64,000 bases of DNA from Polytrichum commune (lineage: Eukaryota > Streptophyta > Polytrichopsida > Polytrichales > Polytrichaceae). The notes under the pieces were generated by a model that was given only the letters and a program-made list of their open reading frames with translations, was not told where the DNA came from and did no database searches. The DNA is taken from assembly GCA_950295325.1 (NCBI GenBank), contig OX485803.1, positions 26,341,554 to 26,405,553 on the forward strand. The letters run 5' to 3'. Of the stretch, positions 1 through 11,561 are shown in pieces; positions within the stretch are counted from its first letter, which is position 1, and each line of letters begins with the position of its first letter. The translations under genes were made by a program, and so were the position numbers.

Positions 1-761
1 ACATCACTTATGGTATTTAGTATCATGTACACTATTGGTGAACGGTCTAAACTAGATGCTTGGAGGTCTAGTGTTGTCACGTCCACTGATTTTCACCATG
101 GCACTATTTGTCAGCATCGGTAACTTTTTGAAGTGCAACCTATATATGGCATGATACTTTACGTAACATATTGGAGTGTTGGAGATGATAGTTTTGCGTT
201 TTAATTTGCAAGAGGAAGATGTTGTTAAACATATTGATGTCTATTGGCATGTGTTTACAGTTTAGGGTGCAAGAGGAAGATCATATTGAGCATACTAATG
301 TCAAGTGTCATATATTTACGCTTATGTTCAACTTGTTGACAATTGCGTCACCTACACATAGACCTCATAATATTGTTGAACATACTACATTGGTTATCCC
401 ATTTAGTGTATGTTACTATTTTAGAGTTACATAGTGCTATAACTATTGAATGAGAATTTTACCAAGAAAATTCATTTATGTTCTATAATGTTTGAACAAC
501 CTATTGAACTTTTGTTGGTAAAAATTGAACTCATGAGTAAGATGTTATTGCATTGCGTAATTTCAAGTAATAACACACACTAAATGGGATATTCAGTGTA
601 ATGCCAAGATATTAGGAATCACACTAACGCCAAATGTTGTGAGGTTTCACTACAAGTCAAAGTCGTTGGCCATTAGTGTAACCTAGCATAAGCCTTATAA
701 TAGATTAAGTGATCCATTAGTGACACCATTACACATGTGACACTAAATACTATGAACGGTG
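1..761. mobile_element. Tc1/mariner-like outer element, left end cut by window
   Basis: The first ~45 bases (ATGGTATTTAGTATCATGTAC and following) match, as an inverted repeat, the segment just before 761 (GTGACACTAAATACTATGAAC). The right end is followed by TA, as in the 31737-31952 copy of the same terminal family. The interior carries a second, smaller member at 388-598, so this looks like a nested pair. No coding capacity is visible. Assignment to Tc1/mariner rests on the TA duplication and the shared ends only. Confidence 0.45.
388..598. mobile_element. Stowaway-like MITE (TA target duplication)
   Basis: This 211-bp element has ~55-bp terminal inverted repeats. The left end starts CATTGGTTATCCCATTTAG and the right end is the complement of CACTGAATATCCCATTTAG. 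TA flanks both sides (386-387, 599-600). Further in, the arms share GAGTTAC...GCATTGC-type sequence with copies at 3505-3722 and 31737-31952. It is non-coding and sits inside the larger element that ends at 761. Confidence 0.6.
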
Positions 762-763
762 TA

Positions 764-1224
764 GAATATTTTGGGGTCTTTGATGTCACTTTCAAAATCA
801 TATCAACTTTAGTTTCAAAAAGAGAAATTCAAGCTACAGAATGGCTTGATCTTTTTCTATCTTCACAACAAAATGAATTTACCTAGACATTATGAAGCTC
901 TAATCATGCTTGAAGGCTTAGGATTTGTGAGGGTCATGTAAGGGGCTCCAATAAAAACCTACCTCATGTAGGTGTGTGGTTGATTCATCCCAACTTAATC
1001 TCAATAGATTAATTCACCATATTGACTCTTAAATGGGCTCAATAACCGTGATGTAATCTAGTGCCAAAAACCCAATTGAGATGAATTAACAACAAAATTG
1101 AGAGGGGCAAGTCTTTATGGTAGCCCCCTCTCTCTCTCCCCCCCCCCCCCCCCCAAGAAAAAGAAAAAATGATAACATAACATAACGATGGTCTAGGCTA
1201 CCAATTTAGTTTGAGTGTGTTTGA
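764..1224. other. No gene seen; poly-C microsatellite
   Basis: AT-rich intergenic sequence with no reading frame worth naming. It contains a CT-rich run that turns into a pure C run of about 16 bases near 1139-1154, followed by an A-rich tract. Nothing else recognisable. Confidence 0.5.
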
Positions 1225-1711
1225 GGGCCACATACCAAGAGCTGTGACCGTGAAATCCTAAGGGCCTTTGAAAATCACCCAAAGGCCATATTGTGGGAAA
1301 TAGATTTCCACTTTTGCAATTGATAGCCCCTCAAGCTTATTGTTAAGTGAAAGTGAACCATGTTGAGGAACCGCAAAACATGTTTGGGTCTTGGTCCCCA
1401 TGATAACAATAGAATATTTATAAAAGCCAATGGAAATTTAATTCAATGTCACACCCCTCAGTAAATTACGTTACACCCACCTCTTTTCGATGGGCATGAC
1501 GCAATATATGATACACCTTGAAACATTATCGACTTGTTGTCATGTAGGGACGCCATGTAGATTTCTCATGGACTCGAATTTCTTTGGTCACTTGGGCCTT
1601 CAAGCTAGACTAATGAAAAGTAAACTTTTACCGTTTCTGGCTTCTCGACCAGTCATATAATTTATATATCATAGGCCAAGGGTCCTCAAGCTCCTAGTGT
1701 AAAAGTGGCCC
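1225..1711. mobile_element. Diverged PIF/Harbinger-type MITE
   Basis: The left end (GGGCCACATACCAAGAGC, then a GGGCCTTTGAAAATCACCCAAAGGCC palindromic block) resembles the left end of the large Harbinger element at 53767. The right end (GTAAAAGTGGCCC) is followed by TAA, which also serves as the left duplication of the next element at 1715. The left TAA has decayed. Non-coding. Confidence 0.4.
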
Positions 1712-1714
1712 TAA

Positions 1715-2213
1715 GGGCCTCTTCAAACACGCGACTGAGACCCCTTGACCATTACACTTCAAGCACTCTCATTGGTGGAAAAGGCAAAGCCGGTCCAAGT
1801 TCGCTTCATACTAGCTTGAGGGACCAACATAGTTTGTGAATGCAAGATGGATGTAAAGTCTACATGGACTCCTACGTGGCATCAAATAGATCATGCTTCA
1901 TGGTCAAATGAATTATTTTCAAAAACCACCTCTTGAAGGTAGGCCTAACAGAAAACTAGGAGACCATGACACTCCAAATGCTCGCAACCGTTGATTTATT
2001 CTATTTTATCATGTGTGAAGACGGACATGAATAGGAATTCATTAAAATAGCATTTAGTTGAAGGCCCGGTCACATATGGCTTCACACTATGCTTGAGGAT
2101 CTGTGACGACACTACATGATTTGGGAGGTCTCTTGGGACGGCCTTTGGACTCTCTTTTTTTGGGCTCTCACAATCTCATGGTCACGGCTCTTGGCTCGTG
2201 TGTGACGTGGCCC
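1715..2213. mobile_element. PIF/Harbinger MITE (TAA target duplication)
   Basis: A 499-bp element flanked by TAA on both sides (1712-1714, 2214-2216). The ends are imperfect inverted repeats, GGGCCTCTTCAAACACGCG on the left and CTCGTGTGTGACGTGGCCC on the right. The body is an inverted match to 17210-17710. Harbinger transposons duplicate a TTA/TAA triplet, and the large relative at 53767-56064 carries a Harbinger transposase, which together support the family call. Confidence 0.65.
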
Positions 2214-2216
2214 TAA

Positions 2217-2785
2217 GTAGACGAAGGGCCAATGAGGGGGAGCGGCCAAAAGTCTTGCAAAAGACGTGGGGTCTTCCCAATTTGGGGGTGGCAAATCCCC
2301 TCTTTTGCCGGACCAAATATTCACCTTGTCCGAAGAAACTTGGATAAGGCCAAGAACTTGTGACATCAGGCGTAACATGTTCCTTGAGTAAACGGAAACC
2401 CAAAAAACAAAAAAAAATAGTTTTAAACCATCTTAATAAGTCAAGACCGTCGATCGGAGCTTTTGGTCGATATTTTGGGTACGATTTATCCTTATTTTTG
2501 GACTTGGAAATCGGATCGGAATTTGGGAGTCACATTCTTGATGTGAGCTTATGAACGGCCTGCACGAGTTTGCCTATCTGGACACCTAAGTTAGTTCATC
2601 CTACTATAGTTGATGAAGTCCGGTCCATAGCATATTTGTATAATATTGTTCCTCACAAGAATCTCAATGAAATGAAACCGAATTTAAAGTCCGGGGAAGC
2701 CAAAAAAGGCTAATGGGACTAAAATTACATCAGGTTGGCTGCAAACCAACTAATTCTCTAGAGTGGCAGTGTGCGGTAGTCACCG
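2217..2785. other. Intergenic, nothing recognised
   Basis: Short overlapping frames on both strands without family resemblance. No repeat shared with the rest of the window was noticed. Confidence 0.4.
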
Positions 2786-2793
2786 TTAGATAG

Positions 2794-3294
2794 CACGGGT
2801 AGATCACTCTAAGGCATTTTTGTGCACCACGTGCGGCTGAGGGTTTTTTGTTTGTTTTGGGGCTATTTACCTTCAAGGGTTGAATTAAAGCCTCCCTTTA
2901 ATTACTTAGATTTCAAAAATGGCCCATTTGTTTGCACCCTTCCATTACTTATATTGTCCAAGTCACTGCAATTTTTTGTACTCTATATTCCTTTTAAGTA
3001 ATTTTGGACAGACGGAAATCCCAATTATCATCCATCCCTGTGAGTCCTAAACCCATTTACATACCATACTAAACATGCCTTCTAGGATCCTTATCTTCAG
3101 CCCCTATATTAATTTTACAAAAAAATAATGGCCCACATTTTATGTCCATCTACCTTACTTATAATGGGATTGTCTACATTTAATGGCCCCTTCATTATTT
3201 GGAATACCTTTATAATTTTTATTTCAAATGATTTTAATCCTCTCTATATTATGCCGCACATCGTTTTTTAAATGCACTAAGTGATCTACCCGTG
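2794..3294. mobile_element. hAT-type MITE with exact 8-bp target duplication
   Basis: A 501-bp element with terminal inverted repeats CACGGGTAGATCACT / AGTGATCTACCCGTG, flanked by the perfect 8-bp duplication TTAGATAG (2786-2793 and 3295-3302). An 8-bp duplication is the hAT superfamily signature. Subterminal CACGTGCGGC and GCCGCACATCG blocks extend the inverted repeat. The body matches 16207-16757 in inverted orientation. No transposase is encoded. Confidence 0.75.
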
Positions 3295-3504
3295 TTAGAT
3301 AGAGGTTGATGTCAACTTGATGGTCTAATTGAAACAAAGACTTGAGGCTCCTCGGAATTACGTTCTCAAATAGCGACGGAAACTTACCTCTAGTGGGGTT
3401 ATGTAGGGGACTTTCTAACACAAAATGTGCCTCAATCTCACTTTCGAATACTTTAATTTTGAGTTTCTTTGATAAAAGAAACCTCTGTAAATATTCCTTC
3501 ACTA

Positions 3505-3722
3505 CACTAGTTATCCCAGTTAGTGCGTGTTACTATTTGGAGCTACGCATTGCAATAACATCGTACTCAAGAGTTCAATTTCTACTAATGAAAACTCAGT
3601 AGGTTGTTCAAACATTACAAAACTTAAATGACTTTGCTTGGTGAAATATTACGTTCTCATTTAATAGTTGTAGCATTGCTTAACTCCAAATAGTAACCCT
3701 CACTAAATTGGGTTAATCATTG
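3505..3722. mobile_element. Stowaway-like MITE (TA target duplication)
   Basis: A 218-bp copy of the family at 388-598. It has ~55-bp inverted arms and TA on both sides (3503-3504, 3723-3724). Inside the arms lie TTATCCCAGTTAGTG and its complement, and GGAGCTACGCATTGC with its complement. Non-coding. Confidence 0.6.
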
Positions 3723-3724
3723 TA

Positions 3725-4403
3725 GTTAATTGCTACAAACTTTACATTATAGAAAAGTGATCGGTTGTGTTTATCTCTTGAAGAATTTATAGGATTTTTT
3801 TTATCAAATCATCCTTGTGGATTGAATATTATAGTAATGAAGGCACTCACGTTTTGTTCTTACAACATTCGAGAACGCTTTGACAATAAAGATCGGGCCT
3901 TCAAAATCCAATGACGAAATGGTCCAAGGGGTGCCGAATGTAACATTTGGCCCATGTTGCTAGGCTCGATGGTCGTTTTTTTGCCTTCAAAACCTCAACA
4001 TGTGATAATAATAATAATAATAATAATAAAGAATGAAGAAAAAGGATTTATTTTTGTTATTGGTATCACAAAGAACATGCCAGGGATTGAATCCATGGTA
4101 ATAGATGAAACCTTTTACCTAATTTTGGATGAACTCTGTAAGCTAGGGTTGGTCGGGATTCAAGAGTAAGAAACGGACAGGCACACAGGCAAGGGCTTCT
4201 TCCGGTTAGTACACCACTTTCTATGGAGTCTTTGGTATGAAGTTAAGTTCCGTAACGGACATTTTTTATAGTTGTAGATCAAGGACCTTCATCCAAATTT
4301 CATCCATGCAAATCTCCAACATAGTACACACAATTAACCCTTGAAATGAAAAGATGTTTCATACTATATAAATGAGAGAGCTCATTTGATGGCGATGAGT
4401 GTC
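3725..4403. other. Intergenic with (AAT)n microsatellite
   Basis: No gene seen. A trinucleotide AAT tract of about nine units lies near 4002-4028. The remainder is unclassified AT-rich sequence. Confidence 0.4.
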
Positions 4404-4640
4404 CGGGGAGATTTTTAGGCATAATCGGTCAAGCTCCTAGTGTTTCCAAGTCTGACTAGTGACGTGTTTTATCTTTTGGTTTTGGTTTATTAAATTTGGG
4501 TATATTCCATAGATTCTTTTAAAATGATGGGTAATATTCTTGAAGTTTTGAACTTCAACTAGTTGTTTCTCAAACTCAACCGGTTCATCTGTAACTAGCA
4601 GCCAATTCTTCCCATTCATTAATGGTGACGAACAAGAGAA
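4404..4640. repeat. Dispersed repeat R1, copy 1
   Basis: Begins GTGTCCGGGGAGATTT and ends near CTTCCCATTCATT. A direct, longer copy lies at 32893-33290 and an inverted one at about 15420-15625. Conserved islands include CTAGTGTTTCCAAGTC and GAACTTCAAC(C/T)(A/G)GTT. The class is unknown. The 70-aa frame on the minus strand resembles no family I know. Confidence 0.5.
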
Positions 4641-4965
4641 AGTTATCAATAGTGAATTTTGGATTCATCCATATGGTTGGAATAAGGATTGTTGTCCTTC
4701 ATCTGCGCATATCACTATGAAAGATTTTATAATAAATAAATAACAACCAATTTTTTTAGATAAATAATAATCATTTGATCTTTGATATGATTCAATAAAT
4801 TTATGAGTTTCGTCACTTGGTGGGAAAAGTAAAAAAACATTATAATCACTACACTGAATATTGCATCAAGTGTCAAACGGTATGTTATGTCATTGTGCTA
4901 GCTTTCTAATGACTTTTCTAGTGAATAAGTTTACAAGTACAATCATCCCAATTTACCTTCCTTTT

Positions 4966-5420
4966 TATTGAGGGGGGGGGGGTACAAACTGAAGATTCAA
5001 TTGTAAAAAGGAACAAAAAAAACAACCACCTTAGGAGAACTAGCGCAACCCGAGGGGGAAATCAAGGAATAATGCTCATATGGGGCCTAATCTTCCACGT
5101 GACCACTAAGTTGCTTTAAGTCACAATTAGACCATTGACCCCCAAATTGAATTGAATTTGTTAAGGATGTCTTGGTAAGCACAGTCCGGGGCCTTTTCCA
5201 AGTCCAAGAGAGTGTATTGCCACTCAATCCTACTATAATCTTGCAAGGTGTCCCAAAATGACTTGATGTGTTTTCTCAATGGGCCATTGCAAAGCATTAA
5301 AACCATATTGTTCCGCTGGCACCAAATAATTCACGGAAGACCACTCCTGAAGAAAAACCTTTTCAATGCCATCCAACTTACTTTTAGTTCGTCCAAATGT
5401 CAATTATTGAAACAATGTTT
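4966..5420 (-). mobile_element. L1-type LINE 3' fragment
   Basis: Read on the minus strand, this encodes the C-terminal end of a plant L1 ORF2. The zf-RVT tail carries FRSGLPWIIWCQRN, then SRIEWQYTLLDLEKAPD and NKFNSIWGS. These align with the plus-strand LINE at 19394-20760 (NSLPWIIWRQWND, KRIEWKHMLKDLEKAPN). The shared 3' UTR (ATGAGCATTATT, CTCGGGTTGCG) follows and ends near a C-rich run. The fragment is strongly 5'-truncated, as LINE copies usually are, and has no intact frame. Confidence 0.65.
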
Positions 5421-5534
5421 GGTATATTTTGCATCCTAACAATTTTGTATTGAAATTGTTGTGGATAATTAAAATTTGGTTGAAGAATCACTAAGTAAAT
5501 GACAGTAATTGCAACATTGGAACTCCATAATCCC

Positions 5535-5665
5535 CAAAAAGTCTTACAAGGAATAACTAATAATGTTAGGTTTACATTTAGTGTGGTTGACACTACACGG
5601 GTGGTTTTCAATTGGTATTGGGCAAGACAAAGAGAATTGGTGACACCAAGTACAAATATTTAGTG
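5535..5665. repeat. Short dispersed repeat, inverted mate at 59490-59620
   Basis: About 130 bp sharing blocks such as AGGAATAACTAATAATGTTAGG, TTAGTGTGGTTGACACTACACG and GAATTGGTGACACC with the complement of 59490-59620. It contains CACTA-like words but no clear terminal repeats or target duplication, so the class is not assigned. Confidence 0.4.
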
Positions 5666-7719
5666 TACCCATGTTGCTTTTCTCAAATAACAAGTTTTGT
5701 AACTAAAGTTGAAGAGTTTTAACCACTTCAAGGTCCATAAGAAAGAGTTGTTAATACAAAGTTGAGATATTGTAGAACTTCTACTGTTTCATAGTGCATG
5801 GAAAAAAAACTTCAAAGACAAAATAAGTTGGCCTTGAGAATTAACATATGTTAAAACCGCTTGCACCGACTTTTTGGCTTCTTAAGAATCGAGGGTTAGC
5901 ATGGCAATCTTGATGGATTGACCTTCCCAAGTGGTAGAAAATATCAAATGTGTGTTTATCATCTTCAATCAATGGTATAAGAGTATTTGCCTTTAGTGAC
6001 TTTCCAACGATTTAGGACAAAGAAAGAGGGCATTGCATGTGAGATGGGACTTTTTATAAGTGGAGGCAATGGAGAGAATGACAATCTCCTAGTGGTTGTA
6101 AGTCCATTGACCATATCAACCACTTGAAGATGAACTTGAGTTCCAAAATCTAGCTAAAGTTGATGCACCAAGGAGGGAAATGGACGCATCAATGGTTTAA
6201 TCCTCACAACACTTAGGTGCTTGATAAATAGAAGATGATTATGTGCACACATGTCAACAAACAACCTTGTTTGTTTCAAAATGCAAATAGGACTTTCAAA
6301 GATTTTTCATTCATGTGAATCCTATTGAACGAAAGATCCTTGAAAGACCTATAGTTGCATTCTAAAGTCTTGTATTGGGTGTATTAACCACGAGACAAGC
6401 AACCCATATGATTGTAACATCAACAATGCACCATGGGGGACTTGCCTTTTGTTTTGCATACACATGCCTTAATGTTGTAGTATTATGGGGGACAATTACG
6501 TTATATTCTAACAATTCTTGAGACTTTGAGTTGTACATAATTGTGATCTAGCCACTTTATTCTCACACCACTTGATTCCTTATAGATCTTGAGGCCCTTG
6601 TTTTCTTAGCATGCTACTAAAAAAGACGAGTCTAACCCCAACTACAAATTTGTGCAAACACATCACACCAACAAAGTGGAGAGCCTAAGTTGCACTCAAA
6701 CCAAAAGCAAACTACACAAACATGGTCATGACAGTCAAATTAGTAAAGACTCCACTCTAAAACGTAGACTTTGTATTCACAAAGTGTCGGAAAACACAAG
6801 CCACTCTCATAGAATGTAGTAAGGCACATAAAATTTCCAACATACAACGATTCATTTAGAGTCTTTTAAGTATCTTCATGAGAGTATCTATATATACTAG
6901 CAAGCTAGAAGTGCATAATATTCACCTCCCCTTGGTAAAATTTGCACCATAGCCTCCCATATCTCAATTCTTTTGTGCATTTTAATGGATGCATAAACAT
7001 TTGAAATATAAGGATCACCCTTAGGGAGGTTTGAAAGTTTAAACTACTGAACCCTATTGCCACACATACCACCCTCTTCACTAATATGCTTTGTAATGGA
7101 TGGTCTAATCAATGTACAAAACCCTTCATTTTTTGCACTCAAAACTCCTTCTATATTGGTTATTGCATCCAATAGAGTTTATGTGATATCCTAAGTTGTA
7201 AAAGCTCTTTTCAAGGCCAATTTAAAGTAGCGTCCTTATGTTTTGATCTTTTGCAAGTGTAAGACCTATGAAGTAATGCTCCAATTTTATTAGTTTTTTC
7301 AAGTCGTAGTTTGTGTTCTTAAATAAATAAAAATCAACATTTGGCTTAAAGTCTCTAAGGTATTTTCCTATACATAAACATGAGAGTCTATCATTTAACC
7401 CTCTCACACTGTGTGGTAAGAAGTGAAAATTCACAAAATTTTGACATTGATATTGGTATAAAATGATGCATGGATCTTTGTAGCTTTACTTCCCATCTTC
7501 ATATGGGAATTTTTTGTCTTTTTATTCCATGTTTACAATGTCATAAAAAATGACAGATTCCTCTTTCCTTTGCTTTTGAATTTGCCGATATTAAGAGTTT
7601 GTCCATTGGAATTGGGGTTTCCATCACTTGTTCCTTCCTAGCCTGTTTTCCAATATGAAATTATCTTCTATCCCTATCTCCTTGTCCTCTTATGCTAGGT
7701 TATTTTTCGCCTATGATAA
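5666..7719. other. Intergenic, no gene recognised
   Basis: About 2 kb of AT-rich sequence without a convincing coding frame, RNA gene or clear repeat. Confidence 0.4.
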
Positions 7720-7727
7720 GGTGGGTC

Positions 7728-8072
7728 CTCAGGGGGGGGGGGGTAGTCATTGGTTGGAGTAGCAATATACGTGCGAACAAATGATAGGGTATTTTTAAAA
7801 CATGAGGGCAAAAAATTATAAATGGACTTAAGAGTAATATAGGGTATCAAAAATGGCATTGGACATCTTTAAAGTATTATAGGGTATGGAATAATAGGTA
7901 ATTTGGAATTATAAGTAATGCAAGCCATTTTTCTATTAACCCAAAGTAGAAATTTGCATAATGATAGCATGTGAAAAAAAGAAGAGAATTGAAAGTAATA
8001 CCCCCCTATAAAATAGTGGTTGTTCGCACCTATATCCTTAACTTTTTAACACACTGCCCCCCCCCCCTTGAG
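7728..8072. mobile_element. hAT-type MITE with poly-G/poly-C ends, copy 1
   Basis: A 345-bp element flanked by a perfect 8-bp duplication GGTGGGTC (7720-7727 and 8073-8080). The ends are CTCA followed by 12 G, and 11 C followed by TTGAG, so the terminal inverted repeat is CTCA(A)G(n). Its whole body is an inverted match to 8567-8910. The 8-bp duplication points to hAT. No transposase is encoded. Small reading frames running out of the right end are chance. Confidence 0.75.
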
Positions 8073-8080
8073 GGTGGGTC

Positions 8081-8558
8081 AACTACCTTGGTGGTAGGAT
8101 ATGTTGTGTCGCATGTACCATGTTTGCCAACATTTTTTCTTCGGGTTTTTGCAGGGCTTTTCCTTTACCTCACCTCTTTACTCTCTGCCACATGTCTGTT
8201 GTGAACCCATTGGCAAGTTCGATTGTCTTGAGTTATTCGGCATTTTTTCTACCTTTTGCAATATTGTTGCATCATCGTCTTTTTGACGGATCCTAGCTTG
8301 TGAGCATTTGGTGGATATTCACGTTACTCTCATGGTGGGGATAGCAATTCGCTCCATTTTCATTTTCAACTAAATTTCTCTTTATCTTAGTCCATCACTT
8401 CTTTTGCCAACGTTCATGTAGCCTTTGGATTCTTGAAATAAATGTCCTTCTCTCTCACATGCACCATTTGTTAGTTAAGTTTTGTAGTATGTGCCACCAC
8501 TCAAACATTTGTAGATGGAAGATTATTGGGTTGTGTCTCATTTATCTTTTTTTGACTC
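8081..8558. other. Spacer between two inverted hAT MITEs
   Basis: About 480 bp of unclassified sequence separating the two poly-G-ended elements. Short plus-strand frames here show no family resemblance. Confidence 0.35.
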
Positions 8559-8566
8559 CCTGAATC

Positions 8567-8910
8567 CTCGGGGGGGGGGGGGGCAGTGTGTTATAAAGTT
8601 AAGGATATAGGTGCGAGCAACCACTATTTTATAGGGGGTATTACTTTCAATTCTCTTCTTTTTTCACATGCTATCATTATGTAAATTTCTACTTCGGGTT
8701 AATAGAAAAATGGCTTGCATTACTTATAATTCCAAATTACCTGTTATTCCATAGCCTATAGTACTTTAAACATGTCCAGTGCCATTTTTGATACCCTATA
8801 TTACTCTTAAGTCCATTTATAAAATTTTGCCCCCATGTTTTTAAAATATCCTATCATTTGTTCGCACGTATATTGCTACTCCAACCAATGACTACCCCCC
8901 CCCCCCCGAG
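8567..8910. mobile_element. hAT-type MITE with poly-G/poly-C ends, copy 2 (inverted)
   Basis: A 344-bp element flanked by a perfect 8-bp duplication CCTGAATC (8559-8566 and 8911-8918). It begins CTC followed by a G run of about 14, and ends with a C run of about 13 followed by GAG. It lies in opposite orientation to 7728-8072 and differs at scattered positions. The distinct target duplication shows an independent insertion, not one large foldback element. Confidence 0.75.
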
Positions 8911-9359
8911 CCTGAATCTTCTCTTTGGTCACTCATTACTACAAGTTTGATGGGGGTAATGATTACTTCCCGGTTCATTGGTAGAATGGGTGGTATGGGC
9001 ATCAACATGGGTGTCAATCCCCTTGTTGATATGGTTGTGAGTTGCAAAGACATTGACGTGAACGGTTGTCGCTATTGACACTAATCTTAGGTTGGGCTAG
9101 CTTTGAGTTGTGGCTCCTTCAAGCATGTTCGTTGCTATTCCAAATGTTGGCCTTATGCTATTCTAGTTGTGGGTTGTAGAGATAGTGGAGTTGGTAATTG
9201 CTACTCGTGTGGCGTCATCTAGTTATGCATGAGCCCCTTCAATCTATACATGGGTGGCAATGATTTCTACATAGTGTGGTAACCTTTGTCCATGGATGTC
9301 TTTAAGCCTTAGTCCACTTTATTGGTAAGTGGTGGTGTGCTTGAAGTGAGCACCTAGTT

Positions 9360-11561
9360 CCTCTACCATGTTGGTGCCTTTACTCCCTCTTCTATTTTTG
9401 TCCTTATAATACTTATTGAGAGCTTTCTTTTCCAGTAAGGGTTGTGTTCAAAATGATGTTGTCTTCTCTTATACAACTTGGAAGAATGTTGTACATCGAT
9501 ATGTTGTTTTCTCTTATACACTTTGTTGCCTTCATAATATCCAAGAAACAAACATTTAATACCATTTGCATAAAGCGTATCTTTATTCTCATCGGACACT
9601 ATAGCAAAAGTAATGCATCCAAACACATGCATATGTATAATCCAAGGCCTCCACCCGCTTCATACTTCTTCGGATGTAATTGAAGGCAAGGCCCTTGTTG
9701 GATATCGATTACGTATGTAAATTGCATTCACTACCGCTTTTGCCCAAAATAACTTGTTGAGTTTCTAACCACAAAGCATGCTCCTCGCCATCTGTACAAT
9801 AGTGCAATATGCGTACTTTGCCACTCCGTTTTGTTGAAGCCTATATGAGTTGGATATTTGCTTCATAATATCATGTGAACTCCTTTGAAATGAATTTATC
9901 ACTGTTGTCAGACCGAAACACCTTGATTTTATGTTCCGATTGCATTTTCACAAGTGCCTTGAATTCCTTGAACTTCTCCAAACACTTGCCTTTCATCTTC
10001 AACATGTACACCCACATTTGTTTTTGAAAATCGTCAATAAAGGTGACGAAACACCTTGCACCACCCATAAATATGATCCTCATGGGGTCATATTTGTCCT
10101 AATGCACAATTTCCAAAGGGCTTAGTTGTTTACCTCCACTTGTCATTAAAAAACGATGTCATAAGTTGTTTACCTTTAATGTATGTTTCACAAACTAATG
10201 TAGACGGGGGACGAGAAATTTTACCAAGATTCATGTCACTCATCATGCTTTGAAGTGTATGAACAATTTCCACAATCAAATACCCAAGCCAATGATGTCA
10301 AAGCTTAGGTGCATCGTATTTGTTGATGATTGTACCAAGTTGGCCTCATCCACTCTATGCACCTTGATACAATTTACTTGGTACAAATTGCCTTCACGTA
10401 GCACTATTGCACCAACTTCGTTATCAAAAGCTCTCGCAATGCAATCGTTTAGATTGAAGTGCACATTCAAACCGCTTGACAAAAATTTGCTCACCGAGAG
10501 CAAATTTGCTTGCAAACTGGGCACATGGAAGGCATCTTTGATACAAATCCTTTTGATTTTGCCTCTTATTAGTGCTTTAACAACAATGAATCCAAGTTTG
10601 TTTGCTTCTTCGACACTATCATCACCCAAATGGACATTGCGTGGAGCAATTATCTCGTACATGTCAAAATGCCGCCCTATGAGAAATCATTTGCGTCATT
10701 GTTTCTAAATCCATGATCCACTTACACATGACCTTCAAATGTGTTTCAAGTTGCATAGCAAAAGCATAGTCATTATCATCCTTCGCATTGTTCATATTCT
10801 TCCTATCTTTGTTCTTTATCTTGTAATAAAAATATATAATGTAATTGGGTTTGCTGCAATAGAAGTTAGTCTTGGTGTCTTTGCGTGAAGGTGGATTGTC
10901 CTATTTGTCTCGACGCAACATCATTACAAGATCATTACTTTATAATTCACTCTCCTTTTTGGACATCACATGCATCAAACGTACCGTCACGTATTCCATA
11001 ATTAACTCTTTCATCAGCATGGTTTCCAAGGTGGTGATCAAATGTTTGTATGAGGATGGCAAACTCTCAAACAAAGTCATAACAACGTCTTTATTTATTT
11101 TTAGGATACCTCTAAGCAAGAAAACTAATCAACAAGGTCATTGACCTAATTGATGTGGTCTAACAAGGCATTACCTTCTTGCATCTTATAAATGAAGAAT
11201 TTGTGGCGAACAAAGAGAATATTTGACAAATTCATCGTTTCATGGATGTTGCAAAGGATTTTCCATGCTTCTGTTGGTCTTTTTTACCTCCTAATGTATG
11301 CAAGTTGATTATCCACCAAGTTAAGTGCAATGATGAACATCGCCTTCTTGGCATGCCTTTCGTATTCTTTCTTCACCTTGGGATTAACATTGGGAGGTGG
11401 AACTTCCTCATATCATTCATGATGCCCGAAAGGTCCACGTAAGCCAATCCCATCTCCAATTTGAATTTCCAAAGATTGAATTTCTCTTCATTCAACTTGT
11501 CAATGACTCTAGCACCCTCACCATCAAGTGATGTCATCTTACACTCAAAGCTTAAGGACAT
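9360..11561 (-). mobile_element. Ty1/Copia LTR retrotransposon fossil (broken)
   Basis: Read right to left on the minus strand, parts of a Copia polyprotein appear in family order. A gag start lies near 11561 (LNEEKFNLWKFKLEMGL). Protease/pre-integrase sequence lies near 10660-10280 (HVPSLQANLLSVSKFL), and integrase core near 10083-9871 (FVTFIDDFQKQMWVYML). The region after the integrase lies near 9632-9363 (HVFGCITFAIV, IKCLFLGYYEG). The reverse transcriptase/RNase H half and clear LTRs are not seen. It is clearly broken at several points and probably old. Confidence 0.7.

Noticed and set aside
7728-8910. One large foldback transposon with 345-bp arms
   Set aside because: Each arm is bounded on both sides by its own exact 8-bp duplication, so there are two separate MITEs.
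10250-10708. 152-aa plus-strand frame as a gene
   Set aside because: It is antisense to the Copia protease/integrase remnant and is a shadow of that coding sequence.
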